The notes below the pieces were generated by a model. It did not search any database and was not told where the DNA came from. It was given only the letters and a program-made list of their open reading frames with translations. A stretch of DNA of 26,330 nt, taken from assembly GCA_036656795.1 (NCBI GenBank), contig JAVXHR010000026.1:1-26330 (forward strand), in the 5' to 3' direction. Positions 6,436-14,169 of the stretch are shown in pieces (the stretch's first letter is position 1; the number at the start of each line of letters is the position of its first letter). Both the position numbers and the translations under genes were made by a program. This stretch comes from CAUPWF01 sp036656795. Its GTDB lineage: Bacteria; Bacillota; Clostridia; Lachnospirales; Lachnospiraceae.

Positions 6436-8042
6436 AGGTAAAACAAGAATCATCAATGTTTTACGTTGCTGTGTATATCAGATTATCAAAAGAAGATGGA
6501 GACAAAGAGGAAAGTGACAGTGTCGGAAATCAAAGAAAAATAATAACGGAATATCTTGAGAAAAATCCGGAATGTATCATACAGGAAATGTATATAGATG
6601 ATGGATATACCGGCATAAATTTCAAACGCCCTGCATTTCAAAGAATGATAGCTGATATTGAGGCAGGTATTATAAACTGTGTTATTGTAAAAGATCTTTC
6701 AAGATTTGGCAGAGATTATATTGAAACGGGAAGATATCTGGAACGATATTTTCCGGAGTTAAAAGTACGCTTCATCTCGTTGACAGATGGGATTGATAGC
6801 AGAAAGAAAGAATATGACATGCTTTTGCCAATAAAAAACATATTCAATGAACAGTATGCCAGGGATATCTCTAAAAAAGTTCAGACAACTATTGTGGCAA
6901 AACAAAAAGCAGGAGAATTCATTGGTTCATTTGCAAGTTATGGATATAAAAAATCCGAGTTAAATAAGAACAAATTAGTGGTTGATACATATGCAGCCGA
7001 AGTGGTTAGAACAATATATTCTTTCTATATTAAGGGATATACAAAACAACAAATAGCGAAGATGTTAGATGAAGATGGAATTCTTTGTCCTACAGAATAT
7101 AAGAAAGTAAGTGGACTAAATTACAGGAATAATCGTTGTACGAGGTCTATGAGCTATTGGTCTTATTCTACAATTAATAGTATCTTACACCATGAAATAT
7201 ATATAGGAAATATGGTACAAGGTACAAAACATCAACGAATGAGAAGTAAGCAGTACAATGTAGAAAGAGAAAATTGGAAAATCGTTGCAGATACCCATGA
7301 AGCAATTATTGATAAAGAAACATGGGAAAAAGTGCAAATACTTTTAAAAAAAGGGACAAGAGGACAGAATGTAGAATTAAATTCAAACATATTTGCCGGT
7401 TTTGTAACCTGTGGGACTTGTGGAAGAGCTATGGTTGCCACTACGTGGAAACGTGCAGATGGAAGCAGAGGTTGTACGTTTTATTGTGGGACATATAAAA
7501 GAAGCGGCACAGAATTTTGTACAGCACATAAAATTTCTATAAAAATAATAGAAGACATTGTAATAAATGATATGAAGATGATAATAAAAAAGATTGATAA
7601 TCTAAATGAATTGATTAAGAACGAGGATAAAACAATATCCAGGGGGAGAAAAATAACAGAGAAAAAAGAAAAGAAAGAATTGGAACGTGTCAAACGGTTA
7701 AAACAAGCAATTTATGAAGATTATAAAGAGGGTATAATTAATAAACAAGAATTTGATACTTATTATGAAAGTTATCAAAGAAAAGAGACGTTATATACCA
7801 AGCAGATCCAGGTATTGGATAAGATAAAAAAAGAAAGTATGGAAAAAGATGTCTTTAAAAGCACTTGGGTAAAAAGATTATTAGAAAATAAAGACATTGA
7901 AAAACTAGATAGAGAATGTGTGATAGAAATGATAGATCAAATTGTAATCTATGAACATCATCAGATTACAATCAGGTATAAGTTTTCCAATGAAATGGAA
8001 GTGCTTTTTCCAAAGCAATACCGTTTGAATACCGAGTTATAG
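6432..8042 (+). CDS. Large serine recombinase (TndX/TnpX-like integrase)
   Basis: A 536-aa site-specific recombinase. The N-terminal resolvase domain (about 10-155) has YIRLS with nucleophile Ser19 and Arg17, and the conserved KDLSRFGRDYIETGRYLE helix. A recombinase domain (about 170-290) follows. The zinc ribbon starts at C327-x2-C330 and is closed by two later Cys (CTFYC and EFCTAH), and a coiled coil runs from about 390 to 475. Length and order fit large serine integrases that recombine short attP/attB sites through a Ser-DNA intermediate. Its stop codon lies next to the right attachment arm, as is usual for an integrase and its own att site. It is almost certainly the enzyme that inserted this element into cwlD and could also excise it. 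Confidence 0.93.
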   Translation: MKVKQESSMFYVAVYIRLSKEDGDKEESDSVGNQRKIITEYLEKNPECIIQEMYIDDGYTGINFKRPAFQRMIADIEAGIINCVIVKDLSRFGRDYIETGRYLERYFPELKVRFISLTDGIDSRKKEYDMLLPIKNIFNEQYARDISKKVQTTIVAKQKAGEFIGSFASYGYKKSELNKNKLVVDTYAAEVVRTIYSFYIKGYTKQQIAKMLDEDGILCPTEYKKVSGLNYRNNRCTRSMSYWSYSTINSILHHEIYIGNMVQGTKHQRMRSKQYNVERENWKIVADTHEAIIDKETWEKVQILLKKGTRGQNVELNSNIFAGFVTCGTCGRAMVATTWKRADGSRGCTFYCGTYKRSGTEFCTAHKISIKIIEDIVINDMKMIIKKIDNLNELIKNEDKTISRGRKITEKKEKKELERVKRLKQAIYEDYKEGIINKQEFDTYYESYQRKETLYTKQIQVLDKIKKESMEKDVFKSTWVKRLLENKDIEKLDRECVIEMIDQIVIYEHHQITIRYKFSNEMEVLFPKQYRLNTEL

Positions 8043-8054
8043 TTGCGCAAGTAA

Positions 8055-8624
8055 CACCCAGACCACGGAGGCGAAGACCCTGGAAAAGTTGGTATTAATC
8101 AGGCAAAGGAGAAAGAAATTAATTTATCGATTGCAAGAAAAGTAAAAAAGAAATTAGAAATAATGGGATTCAAGGTTATTATGACACGAGAAAAAGATAA
8201 GGTTGTATCTAAAAAAGATTCTCAAAATCTGAAAGTAAAAGATATGAAAGCTAGAGTAGAATTAATTAACAAGACGCTTCCTGTTCTTGTAGTCAGTATC
8301 CATCAGAATAGTTATCAAAAAGAAAATATCAAAGGGGCGCAAGTCTTCTATTATACCCATTCAAAAGAGGGAGAAAGAATTGCGCTTATTATGCAGGAAG
8401 CAATGAAGATGCTTGGAGATGAGAACACAAGGCAGGCAAAGGCAAACGACACCTATTATTTGCTTCGCAGGACAAAGGTTCCAACAATTATTGTGGAGTG
8501 TGGATTTTTGTCAAATCAGGAAGAGGCAGAAAAGTTAGTTACAATAGAATATCAAGAACAAGTTGCAGAGGCAATTTGTAAAGGAATTGAACATAGTGTT
8601 CTTAAAACAGGGCGCAGATATTAG
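8055..8624 (+). CDS. cwlD: CwlD-type N-acetylmuramoyl-L-alanine amidase, 3' segment (interrupted)
   Basis: The frame is open from 8055 after an in-frame TAA inside the element. The first in-frame ATG is at 8163, which would give a 153-aa fragment without the first zinc site. The host-derived part begins at 8070. Numbered in the rejoined protein, it contains a second ligand candidate Glu63 (KEKEIN), His127 in SIHQN, the GAQVFYY motif, the TRQAKANDTYYLLR region and catalytic Glu192 in VECGFLSN. All are typical of CwlD rather than of vegetative amidases. Joined to 4047-4193 it makes about 233 residues, close to the length of Bacillus CwlD. The fragment has no promoter or ribosome site of its own that I can see and is likely inactive unless the element leaves. 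Confidence 0.85.
   Translation, partial: HPDHGGEDPGKVGINQAKEKEINLSIARKVKKKLEIMGFKVIMTREKDKVVSKKDSQNLKVKDMKARVELINKTLPVLVVSIHQNSYQKENIKGAQVFYYTHSKEGERIALIMQEAMKMLGDENTRQAKANDTYYLLRRTKVPTIIVECGFLSNQEEAEKLVTIEYQEQVAEAICKGIEHSVLKTGRRY
8056..8070 (+). repeat. attR core: right copy of the 15-bp direct repeat
   Basis: ACCCAGACCACGGAG, matching 4180-4194 at 14 of 15 positions. It is preceded by the element arm TTGCGCAAGTAA (8043-8054) and followed by the continuation of cwlD (GGC GAA GAC). Confidence 0.85.
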
Positions 8625-8682
8625 TAGAAATGTAAAAATGTCGGGTAAGATGCAAATGCTTTTAATTTTACTGAAATGGTGG

Positions 8683-8688
8683 TATAAT
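8683..8688 (+). promoter_or_regulatory. Extended -10 element just ahead of the TsaC gene
   Basis: TGGTATAAT: a TGn extension plus perfect TATAAT, ending only 7 nt before ATG 8696. The -35 is poor (TTTTAA-like at 17-nt spacing). If used, the transcript would start at or within a base or two of the start codon and be leaderless. Confidence 0.5.
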
Positions 8689-8695
8689 ATTGACC

Positions 8696-10219
8696 ATGAA
8701 AACGATAATAAAAGTATTAGATGAAAACAACATGGATAAAGAAATTTTGGAACAAGCGGGTGAAATTTTACAACAGGGTGGATTGGTGGCATTTCCAACA
8801 GAAACAGTGTATGGATTAGGAGCAGATGCGTTGTGTGAGGATGCTGCAAAGAAAATTTACGCTGCAAAGGGAAGACCATCAGATAATCCGTTAATTGTGC
8901 ATATTACAGAGATACAGGCGCTTGAGGACATTGCAATTCATATACCGGAACAAACAATGGATCTGTCTGAACACTTTTGGCCAGGTCCACTTACTATGAT
9001 ATTCGAAAAAAGTGAGAAGGTTCCTTATGGTACAACGGGTGGATTGGAAACAGTTGCAGTTCGCATGCCAGATCATGCAATTGCTAGAGAATTAATTATT
9101 GCAGGGGGAGGTTATATTGCAGCACCCAGTGCCAATACTTCCGGTAGACCAAGTCCAACGACAGCGCAGCATGTAGCAGATGATTTGGATGGAAAGATTG
9201 AGATGATTCTAGATGGAGGCAGTGTAGATATAGGGGTAGAGTCTACGATCTTGGATATGACGGTTTCTCCTCCGATGATATTACGACCGGGGGCAATTAC
9301 AAAAGAGATGATCGAGTTAGTCATTGGAAAAGTTACCATTGACCAGGCTATCTTATCGGCAGACAGTGAAAAGGCACCAAAGGCGCCGGGAATGAAGTAT
9401 CGTCATTATGCACCAAAAGCACAGTTGATTATTATGGAAGGAAAACTGGAAGAGGAAGTACAGGCAATTAAACAGATTGCCTATGAACAGATTCGTCTTG
9501 GGTATCAGGTGGGAATTATAGCGTCAGCAGAAACAGTTAAAAAATATACGGTTGGAAATATTAAGAACATTGGTTCCAGAGAGAATGAAGGTACTATTGC
9601 AAAGAATCTATATCGTATTCTGCGAGAGTTTGATGATGAGAATGTTACATATATCTATAGTGAATCTTTTGATGTAAAAGGGATAGGAAAAGCAACTATG
9701 AATCGGCTGGGAAAAGCGGCAGGTCATCATACTCTTCAAGCAGAGGATATTGTGAAATTGCAACCTTGTCATAAGATTCTTTTTGTAAGCAAAAGTGACA
9801 GTAATCGTGGGCCAATGGCCGCAGAATTACTAAGAAATCAACCATTATTACAAGAATATGAGATTGGTTCCAGAGGGTTAGTTGTGTTATTTCCGGAACC
9901 GGCAAATCCAAAGGCAGAAGCAATTATGATGAGCCAGAAGATGACATTAAAAAATCATACGGCCAAGGCATTATCTCAAGAAGATGTGAATGAAGAGACA
10001 TTAGTATTAACGATGGAAGAAAGCCAAAAGTGGAAGATTGCTACAGAGTATGAACATATTAAAAATGTATATACATTGGGTGAATATGTGGGAAATGAGA
10101 TAGAGATTTTAGCACCATATGGGCAACCACTTTCAGAATATGGTGGTTCTTATGAATTGTTAAAAAAATCAATTATTAAATTAGCAGAGAAATTAAATAA
10201 GGAGGCAGTCAACAAATGA
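8696..10219 (+). CDS. Threonylcarbamoyl-AMP synthase (Sua5/YwlC) fused to a degenerate LMW phosphatase domain
   Basis: A 507-aa protein from ATG 8696; a TTG at 8690 is in frame but unlikely. Residues about 15-205 are the YrdC/TsaC fold (GGLVAFPTETVYGLGADAL, KGRPSDNPLIVHI). About 205-345 is the Sua5 C-terminal domain, ending in GIGKATMNRLGKAA. It makes threonylcarbamoyl-AMP from Thr, bicarbonate and ATP for the t6A37 modification of tRNA. About 358-500 resembles low-molecular-weight Tyr/Arg phosphatases (YwlE), but the P-loop C(X)5R reads SKSDSNR with Ser365 in place of the Cys nucleophile. The general-acid DPYG-type motif reads APYG (Ala473). So this half looks catalytically dead. Bacillus carries ywlC and ywlE as near neighbours, so this is a fusion of that pair. 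The gene overlaps rpiB by 4 nt. Confidence 0.88.
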   Translation: MKTIIKVLDENNMDKEILEQAGEILQQGGLVAFPTETVYGLGADALCEDAAKKIYAAKGRPSDNPLIVHITEIQALEDIAIHIPEQTMDLSEHFWPGPLTMIFEKSEKVPYGTTGGLETVAVRMPDHAIARELIIAGGGYIAAPSANTSGRPSPTTAQHVADDLDGKIEMILDGGSVDIGVESTILDMTVSPPMILRPGAITKEMIELVIGKVTIDQAILSADSEKAPKAPGMKYRHYAPKAQLIIMEGKLEEEVQAIKQIAYEQIRLGYQVGIIASAETVKKYTVGNIKNIGSRENEGTIAKNLYRILREFDDENVTYIYSESFDVKGIGKATMNRLGKAAGHHTLQAEDIVKLQPCHKILFVSKSDSNRGPMAAELLRNQPLLQEYEIGSRGLVVLFPEPANPKAEAIMMSQKMTLKNHTAKALSQEDVNEETLVLTMEESQKWKIATEYEHIKNVYTLGEYVGNEIEILAPYGQPLSEYGGSYELLKKSIIKLAEKLNKEAVNK

Positions 10220-10641
10220 TAGCAATTGGGTGTGATCATGGGGGTTATGAATTAAAGTTAGAGATCATAAAGTATCTGCAGGAGAAAAAGATACCATTTA
10301 TAGATTTTGGATGTGATGGAACAGCAGTAGATTATCCTATAATAGCAAGAAGTGTAGGTCAGTCAGTTTTAGACAAAGAGAGTGAACAAGGGATATTAAT
10401 ATGTGGAACTGGAATTGGAATCTCTATTGCAGCCAATAAGATGAAAGGCATTCGGTGTGCACTATGTTCAGACTGTTTTTCGGCTGAGGCAACAAGGCTT
10501 CACAATGATGCAAACATTCTGGCAATGGGGGGACGCGTGGTTGGTTCCGGTCTTGGGATTAAAATTGTAGACACATTCTTAAATACAGCATTTTCAGAAG
10601 ATGAACGACATATTCGACGTATTTCACTGATAGAGGAATAA
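10216..10641 (+). CDS. rpiB: Ribose-5-phosphate isomerase B
   Basis: A 141-aa RpiB/LacA/LacB-family enzyme that interconverts ribose-5-phosphate and ribulose-5-phosphate in the pentose phosphate pathway. The N-terminus has the GCDHGG phosphate/substrate motif, and catalytic Cys63 lies in the ILICGTGIGISIAANK loop. The later RLHNDANILAMGGR segment supplies the conserved His and Asn. Length is normal for the family. The ATG overlaps the stop of the upstream synthase gene (ATGA), with GGAGG nearby, so translation is coupled. The sugar-phosphate product feeds PRPP, the co-substrate of the next gene. Confidence 0.95.
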   Translation: MIAIGCDHGGYELKLEIIKYLQEKKIPFIDFGCDGTAVDYPIIARSVGQSVLDKESEQGILICGTGIGISIAANKMKGIRCALCSDCFSAEATRLHNDANILAMGGRVVGSGLGIKIVDTFLNTAFSEDERHIRRISLIEE

Positions 10642-10654
10642 GAAAGGAAGAGGC

Positions 10655-11284
10655 ATGGGAAAAGTACATATCATGGATCACCCATTGATGGCACATAAGA
10701 TTAGTTATATTCGAAGAGAAGAATTAGGTTCTAAAGAATTCAGAGAGATGATTAGTGAGATAGCAATGTTGATGTGTTATGAAGCAACGAGAGATTTGAA
10801 ATTGCAGGAAGAAACGATTCGGACACCAATCTGTGAGACAACGGCATACCAATTAGCAGGGAAAAAGTTGGCAATTGTTCCAATTCTACGTGCAGGACTT
10901 GGAATGGTAGAAGGAATGTTAGCGATGATTCCAGCGGCAAAAGTAGGGCATATAGGATTGTATCGCGATCCGGACACATTAAAACCAGTGGAATATTATT
11001 GCAAATTACCGGCAGATTCTCAAGAGCGAGAGATTTTTATTGTGGATCCAATGCTTGCAACGGGAGGTTCGCTTGTTGCGGCAATTGATTTGTTAAAAGA
11101 AAAAGGTGTGAAACATATCCGAGCAATCTGTATTATTGCAGCTCCGGAAGGGGTAGAAGCATTAACGAAAGCGCACCCAGATGTAGATCTATATATTGGA
11201 GCATTAGATGAATGCTTGAATGAACATGGATATATTGTTCCAGGATTGGGCGATGCAGGTGATCGTATATTTGGAACAAAATAG
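10655..11284 (+). CDS. upp: Uracil phosphoribosyltransferase
   Basis: A 209-aa enzyme that converts uracil and PRPP to UMP (pyrimidine salvage). The PRPP-binding loop reads DPMLATGGS (about residues 129-137), and the C-terminal uracil-binding signature ends GLGDAGDRIFGTK. The full family length is present. AAGGAAGAGG precedes the start, 13 nt after the rpiB stop, so it is in the same operon. Bacillus has the same ywlC-ywlE-rpiB-upp neighbourhood (with extra genes), which supports the assignment. Confidence 0.97.
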   Translation: MGKVHIMDHPLMAHKISYIRREELGSKEFREMISEIAMLMCYEATRDLKLQEETIRTPICETTAYQLAGKKLAIVPILRAGLGMVEGMLAMIPAAKVGHIGLYRDPDTLKPVEYYCKLPADSQEREIFIVDPMLATGGSLVAAIDLLKEKGVKHIRAICIIAAPEGVEALTKAHPDVDLYIGALDECLNEHGYIVPGLGDAGDRIFGTK

Positions 11285-11301
11285 AAGGAGATAAGAAACA
11301 T

Positions 11302-11790
11302 ATGACGAATAAAAGAAACAATTATATATCTTGGGATGAATATTTTATGGGAGTTGCTATGCTTTCTGGTATGAGATCCAAAGATCCGAGCACACAAGTT
11401 GGGTGTTGTATTGTTAGCCAAGAAAATAAAATTTTATCTATGGGCTACAATGGATTTCCAATTGGCTGTTCTGATGATGAGTTTCCTTGGGAGCGAGATG
11501 GAGAAGATCCACTAGAGACTAAATATGTGTACTCAACACACAGTGAGTTGAATGCTATATTGAATTACAACGGAGGAAGTTTAAAAGGGGCAAAACTATA
11601 TGTGTCTTTATTTCCGTGTAATGAGTGTGCAAAAGCAATTATTCAATGTGGGATTAAAGAAGTAATCTATGATTGTGACAAGTATGCAGATACACCGGCA
11701 GTAAAAGCCTCCAAAAGGATGATGGACGCGGCGGGTGTCATATATCACCAATATAAACGTACAGATCGAGAAATCAAGATTACATTATAA
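11302..11790 (+). CDS. comEB: dCMP deaminase (ComEB-like)
   Basis: A 162-aa zinc-dependent cytidine/deoxycytidylate deaminase. His80 and catalytic Glu82 lie in HSELNAI; Cys106 and Cys109 lie in PCNECAKA and complete the zinc site. The N-terminal WDEYFMGVAMLSGMRSKDPSTQVG and GYNGFPIGC are signatures of the dCMP deaminase branch. It converts dCMP to dUMP for dTTP synthesis. It follows upp by 17 nt with GGAG ahead of the ATG, so it is the last gene of this nucleotide-salvage operon. The Bacillus homologue is called ComEB because it lies in a competence operon; no competence genes are seen here. Confidence 0.93.
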   Translation: MTNKRNNYISWDEYFMGVAMLSGMRSKDPSTQVGCCIVSQENKILSMGYNGFPIGCSDDEFPWERDGEDPLETKYVYSTHSELNAILNYNGGSLKGAKLYVSLFPCNECAKAIIQCGIKEVIYDCDKYADTPAVKASKRMMDAAGVIYHQYKRTDREIKITL

Positions 11791-11851
11791 GATGAATATA
11801 TCTAAAAATGGCCACTGCATTAACGGAACTTCAAAAGGAGAAGGTTCACCC

Positions 11852-13375
11852 ATGAAAGCCAAAACATATGTTGCCATCGATTTAAAATCATTTTATGCTT
11901 CGGTGGAGTGCATGGAACGTGGGCTTGACCCCATGACTACTAACCTTGTTGTTGCGGATGCCAGTCGCACTGAAAAAACAATCTGTCTTGCTGTTTCGCC
12001 ATCGCTTAAAGCCTATGGTATTCCGGGCAGAGCAAGGTTATTTGAAGTGATACAGAAAGTTAGAGAAGCAAATTCCATGCGCCTTAGGAATGCACCGGGA
12101 CGAGTTTTTTCGGGAGCGTCTACAAATACTCACGCACTAAAGTCTTCTCCCGGTCTATCTTTAGACTATATTATCGCACCACCAAGAATGGCGCTTTACA
12201 TGGAGTACAGCACAAAAATATACAATATCTATTTAAAATACATTGCGCCGGAAGATATTCATGTTTACTCTATCGACGAGGTGTTTATCGATGTTACAAA
12301 TTATCTGAACACCTATCATCTTTTGGCACGAGAGCTTGCTATGAAGATGATTTTAGATGTTTTAAAAACTACGGGCATTACGGCAACGGCCGGAATCGGA
12401 ACCAACCTTTATCTTTGTAAAATTGCCATGGATATTGAGGCGAAGCACATTCAGCCAGATAAAAATGGAGTACGAATTGCTGAGATTGACGAAATGAGCT
12501 ATCGAAAAAAACTATGGTCCCATCGTCCACTTACTGATTTTTGGCGTGTTGGCCGAGGTTATGCAAAGAAGTTGGAGGAAAAAGGAATTTTCACCATGGG
12601 CGATATTGCAAGATGCTCCATTGGTAAACCAACGGAGTACTATAATGAGGAGTTGCTATACAAGCTATTTGGTATTAATGCCGAGCTGTTAATTGACCAT
12701 GCTTGGGGGTGGGAGCCATGTACAATTGCCGAAGTGAAAGCATATAAGCCAAGCTCTAAAAGCCTTGGATCCGGTCAAGTGCTACAATGTCCATACAGCT
12801 TTGAAAAAGCGAAATTGATTGTACGGGAAATGATCGAACTTTTGGTACTCGATTTGGTGGATAAGGAGCTTGTTACAAATCAAATGGTTTTGACCATTGG
12901 CTACGACATTGAAAATTTAACAGACCTCAAAGCACGAGAGGCCTATCATGGGGCAGTAACCACCGACCACTACGGACGTGCCGTTCCAAAACACGCACAT
13001 GGTACTGCCAATCTTACAAGGTATACATCTTCTACAAAACTGATATTGGATTCCGTTATGGAGCTTTTCGATCGCATTGTGGATAAAAAACTATTGATAC
13101 GAAGGGTTAATCTTGTCGCTAACCATGTTATGGTGGAAAGCAATCTTCATAAAGAGGGAGGTTACACCCAGCTCAATTTGTTTACAGATTATGGTATGGA
13201 ACAGGAAAAGCAAAGGCAGCAGGAAGAAAAACTGGAACGTGAAAAAAAGACGCAGAAAGCAATGCTGTCCATAAAAAAGAAGTATGGAAAAAATGCAATT
13301 CTAAAGGGTATGAATTTGGAGGACGGGGCTACTACTATAGATCGAAATAAGCAGATTGGAGGCCATAAGGCATGA
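11852..13375 (+). CDS. Y-family DNA polymerase (UvrX/DinP-like)
   Basis: A 507-aa translesion polymerase. Catalytic carboxylates are Asp10 in AIDLKSFYASVE and Asp142-Glu143 in YSIDEVFID. A helix-hairpin-helix/thumb region (FWRVGRGYAKKLEEKGIFTMGDIAR) and the little-finger domain follow, with a charged C-terminal tail. Start 11852 was chosen for the GGAGAAGG site; an in-frame ATG at 11792 has none. The gene overlaps the YolD-like gene by 4 nt. Polymerase plus YolD pairs are common on phages and conjugative elements of Firmicutes and are usually SOS-induced, but I could not find a LexA-type box upstream. Codon use has more C/G-ending codons than neighbouring genes, which suggests acquisition. 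Confidence 0.92.
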   Translation: MKAKTYVAIDLKSFYASVECMERGLDPMTTNLVVADASRTEKTICLAVSPSLKAYGIPGRARLFEVIQKVREANSMRLRNAPGRVFSGASTNTHALKSSPGLSLDYIIAPPRMALYMEYSTKIYNIYLKYIAPEDIHVYSIDEVFIDVTNYLNTYHLLARELAMKMILDVLKTTGITATAGIGTNLYLCKIAMDIEAKHIQPDKNGVRIAEIDEMSYRKKLWSHRPLTDFWRVGRGYAKKLEEKGIFTMGDIARCSIGKPTEYYNEELLYKLFGINAELLIDHAWGWEPCTIAEVKAYKPSSKSLGSGQVLQCPYSFEKAKLIVREMIELLVLDLVDKELVTNQMVLTIGYDIENLTDLKAREAYHGAVTTDHYGRAVPKHAHGTANLTRYTSSTKLILDSVMELFDRIVDKKLLIRRVNLVANHVMVESNLHKEGGYTQLNLFTDYGMEQEKQRQQEEKLEREKKTQKAMLSIKKKYGKNAILKGMNLEDGATTIDRNKQIGGHKA

Positions 13376-13791
13376 TGAAAAATTACGATGATATGCTTAA
13401 TTTGCCACACCCTGTTTCAAAAAAACATCCACCTATGCAACAAATGGATCGTGCAGCTCAATTCGCTCCCTTTGCGGCGCTCACCGGCTATGGAGATGCT
13501 ATCAAAGAAACTGCACGGTTGACTGACAGACAAAAAGAACTGGATCAATATGAAAAAGACAGACTAAACGAAAAGCTGAATCTTGTAGCAGAGCGAATTA
13601 AGGAATGCCCGGAAATCACAATAACCTACTTCGAACCAGATGGTAAAAAGGATGGTGGTGCTTATCTGACCGTGACCGGCTATGTGAAGAAAATCGATGA
13701 ATACAAGCGAAACGTTTGTTTCACAGATGGAACGAAAATTGCTATTGAAGAAATCTTTGAGATTGAGAGCAAGTTGTTTCATAAATATTAA
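13372..13791 (+). CDS. YolD-like family protein
   Basis: A 139-aa protein with the YolD-like fold: DRAAQFAPFAALTGYGDAIKE near residues 25-47, then a beta-rich C-terminal half (ITITYFEPDGKKDGGAYLTVTGYVKKID). It is coupled to the polymerase gene by an ATGA overlap. YolD-like proteins are nearly always next to UvrX-type Y-family polymerases and are proposed to be their accessory subunit, analogous to UmuD; this is established by context more than by biochemistry. The gene ends 22 nt from the end of the convergent DUF2508 gene, with no visible terminator between them. Confidence 0.88.
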   Translation: MMKNYDDMLNLPHPVSKKHPPMQQMDRAAQFAPFAALTGYGDAIKETARLTDRQKELDQYEKDRLNEKLNLVAERIKECPEITITYFEPDGKKDGGAYLTVTGYVKKIDEYKRNVCFTDGTKIAIEEIFEIESKLFHKY

Positions 13792-13813
13792 TGAATAGCC
13801 AATCTACAAATAC

Positions 13814-14047
13814 TCACATGGATTTTGCTTGGCGTAATAAAAAATGGTACCGTTTCCATGCAGCATTTCCTTTAAAGATATAGCAGTCAATCAGGTCTGG
13901 GTCGGAGGCATTCTGGAAGTTGTTATAAGCATCTTCGATTTCTAATTTTGCCTGTGCAAGTTCCTGTTGTAGATCAAAAGAATTTGCATTTCGGGCGTAG
14001 ATATCCATATCACAGTTATAGCTCTTTGTTTTTTGAAATAAGTTCAC
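13814..14047 (-). CDS. YaaL-like DUF2508 protein
   Basis: A 77-aa protein with a GTG start at 14047 preceded by GAGGTG at 5-nt spacing. The conserved part, about residues 25-77, is a helical ELAQAKLEIEDAYNNF region followed by DPDLIDCYIFKGNAAWKRYHFLLRQ, the signature of the DUF2508/YaaL family. Function is unknown. In Bacillus, yaaL lies next to recR and bofA, and here it is divergent from a bofA homologue, so the link with sporulation-associated genes is conserved. It has its own promoter with a dyad symmetry. Confidence 0.8.
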   Translation of the reverse strand: MNLFQKTKSYNCDMDIYARNANSFDLQQELAQAKLEIEDAYNNFQNASDPDLIDCYIFKGNAAWKRYHFLLRQAKSM

Positions 14048-14070
14048 AAAAGCACCTCATCTTTCTTTTA

Positions 14071-14099
14071 ATTATATGATAATACCTAGTATAGGTAAA
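14071..14099 (-). promoter_or_regulatory. Promoter of the yaaL-like gene with an operator-like dyad
   Basis: On the minus strand: TTTACC (14099-14094), a 17-nt spacer and TATAAT (14076-14071). A perfect inverted repeat TACCTA-gta-TAGGTA (14083-14097) overlaps the -35 and the upstream part of the spacer, where a bound repressor would block polymerase. The regulator is not known. Confidence 0.55.
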
Positions 14100-14169
14100 T
14101 AAGTAGAATAAAATACCTGTTTTGCGGATATATATGGAAATAAGAACTAGAAAAACCAGGAATGAATAG

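Larger units (their letters stand above)
4189..8064 (+). mobile_element. 3,876-bp serine-recombinase element integrated in cwlD (skin-like intervening sequence candidate)
   Basis: Bounded by 15-bp near-identical direct repeats exactly 3,876 bp apart. It carries three plus-strand genes: a GGDEF diguanylate cyclase, a 46-aa ORF overlapping the next start, and a large serine recombinase whose stop codon directly abuts the right attachment arm. Removing one repeat unit plus the interior restores the amidase frame. Joining the ends gives a 44-bp dyad with arms TTGCGCAAGTAA (8043-8054) and TTAATAGCGCAA (4199-4210), which pair at 10 of 12 positions and are each 10 nt from the central CA step. It has no capsid, conjugation or replication genes, so it is a minimal site-specific element. 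Programmed excision in sporulation is a hypothesis; a simple inactivating insertion is the alternative. Confidence 0.85.

Noticed and set aside
11791..11851. LexA operator upstream of the Y-family polymerase
   Set aside because: Only GAAC and GTTC separated by 14 nt are present, too far apart for a Firmicutes SOS box.
12119..13817. The 15-bp repeat TCTACAAATACTCAC as ends of a transposon
   Set aside because: One copy lies inside the intact polymerase gene, so it cannot bound an insertion of the cassette. Chance or old recombination is possible.
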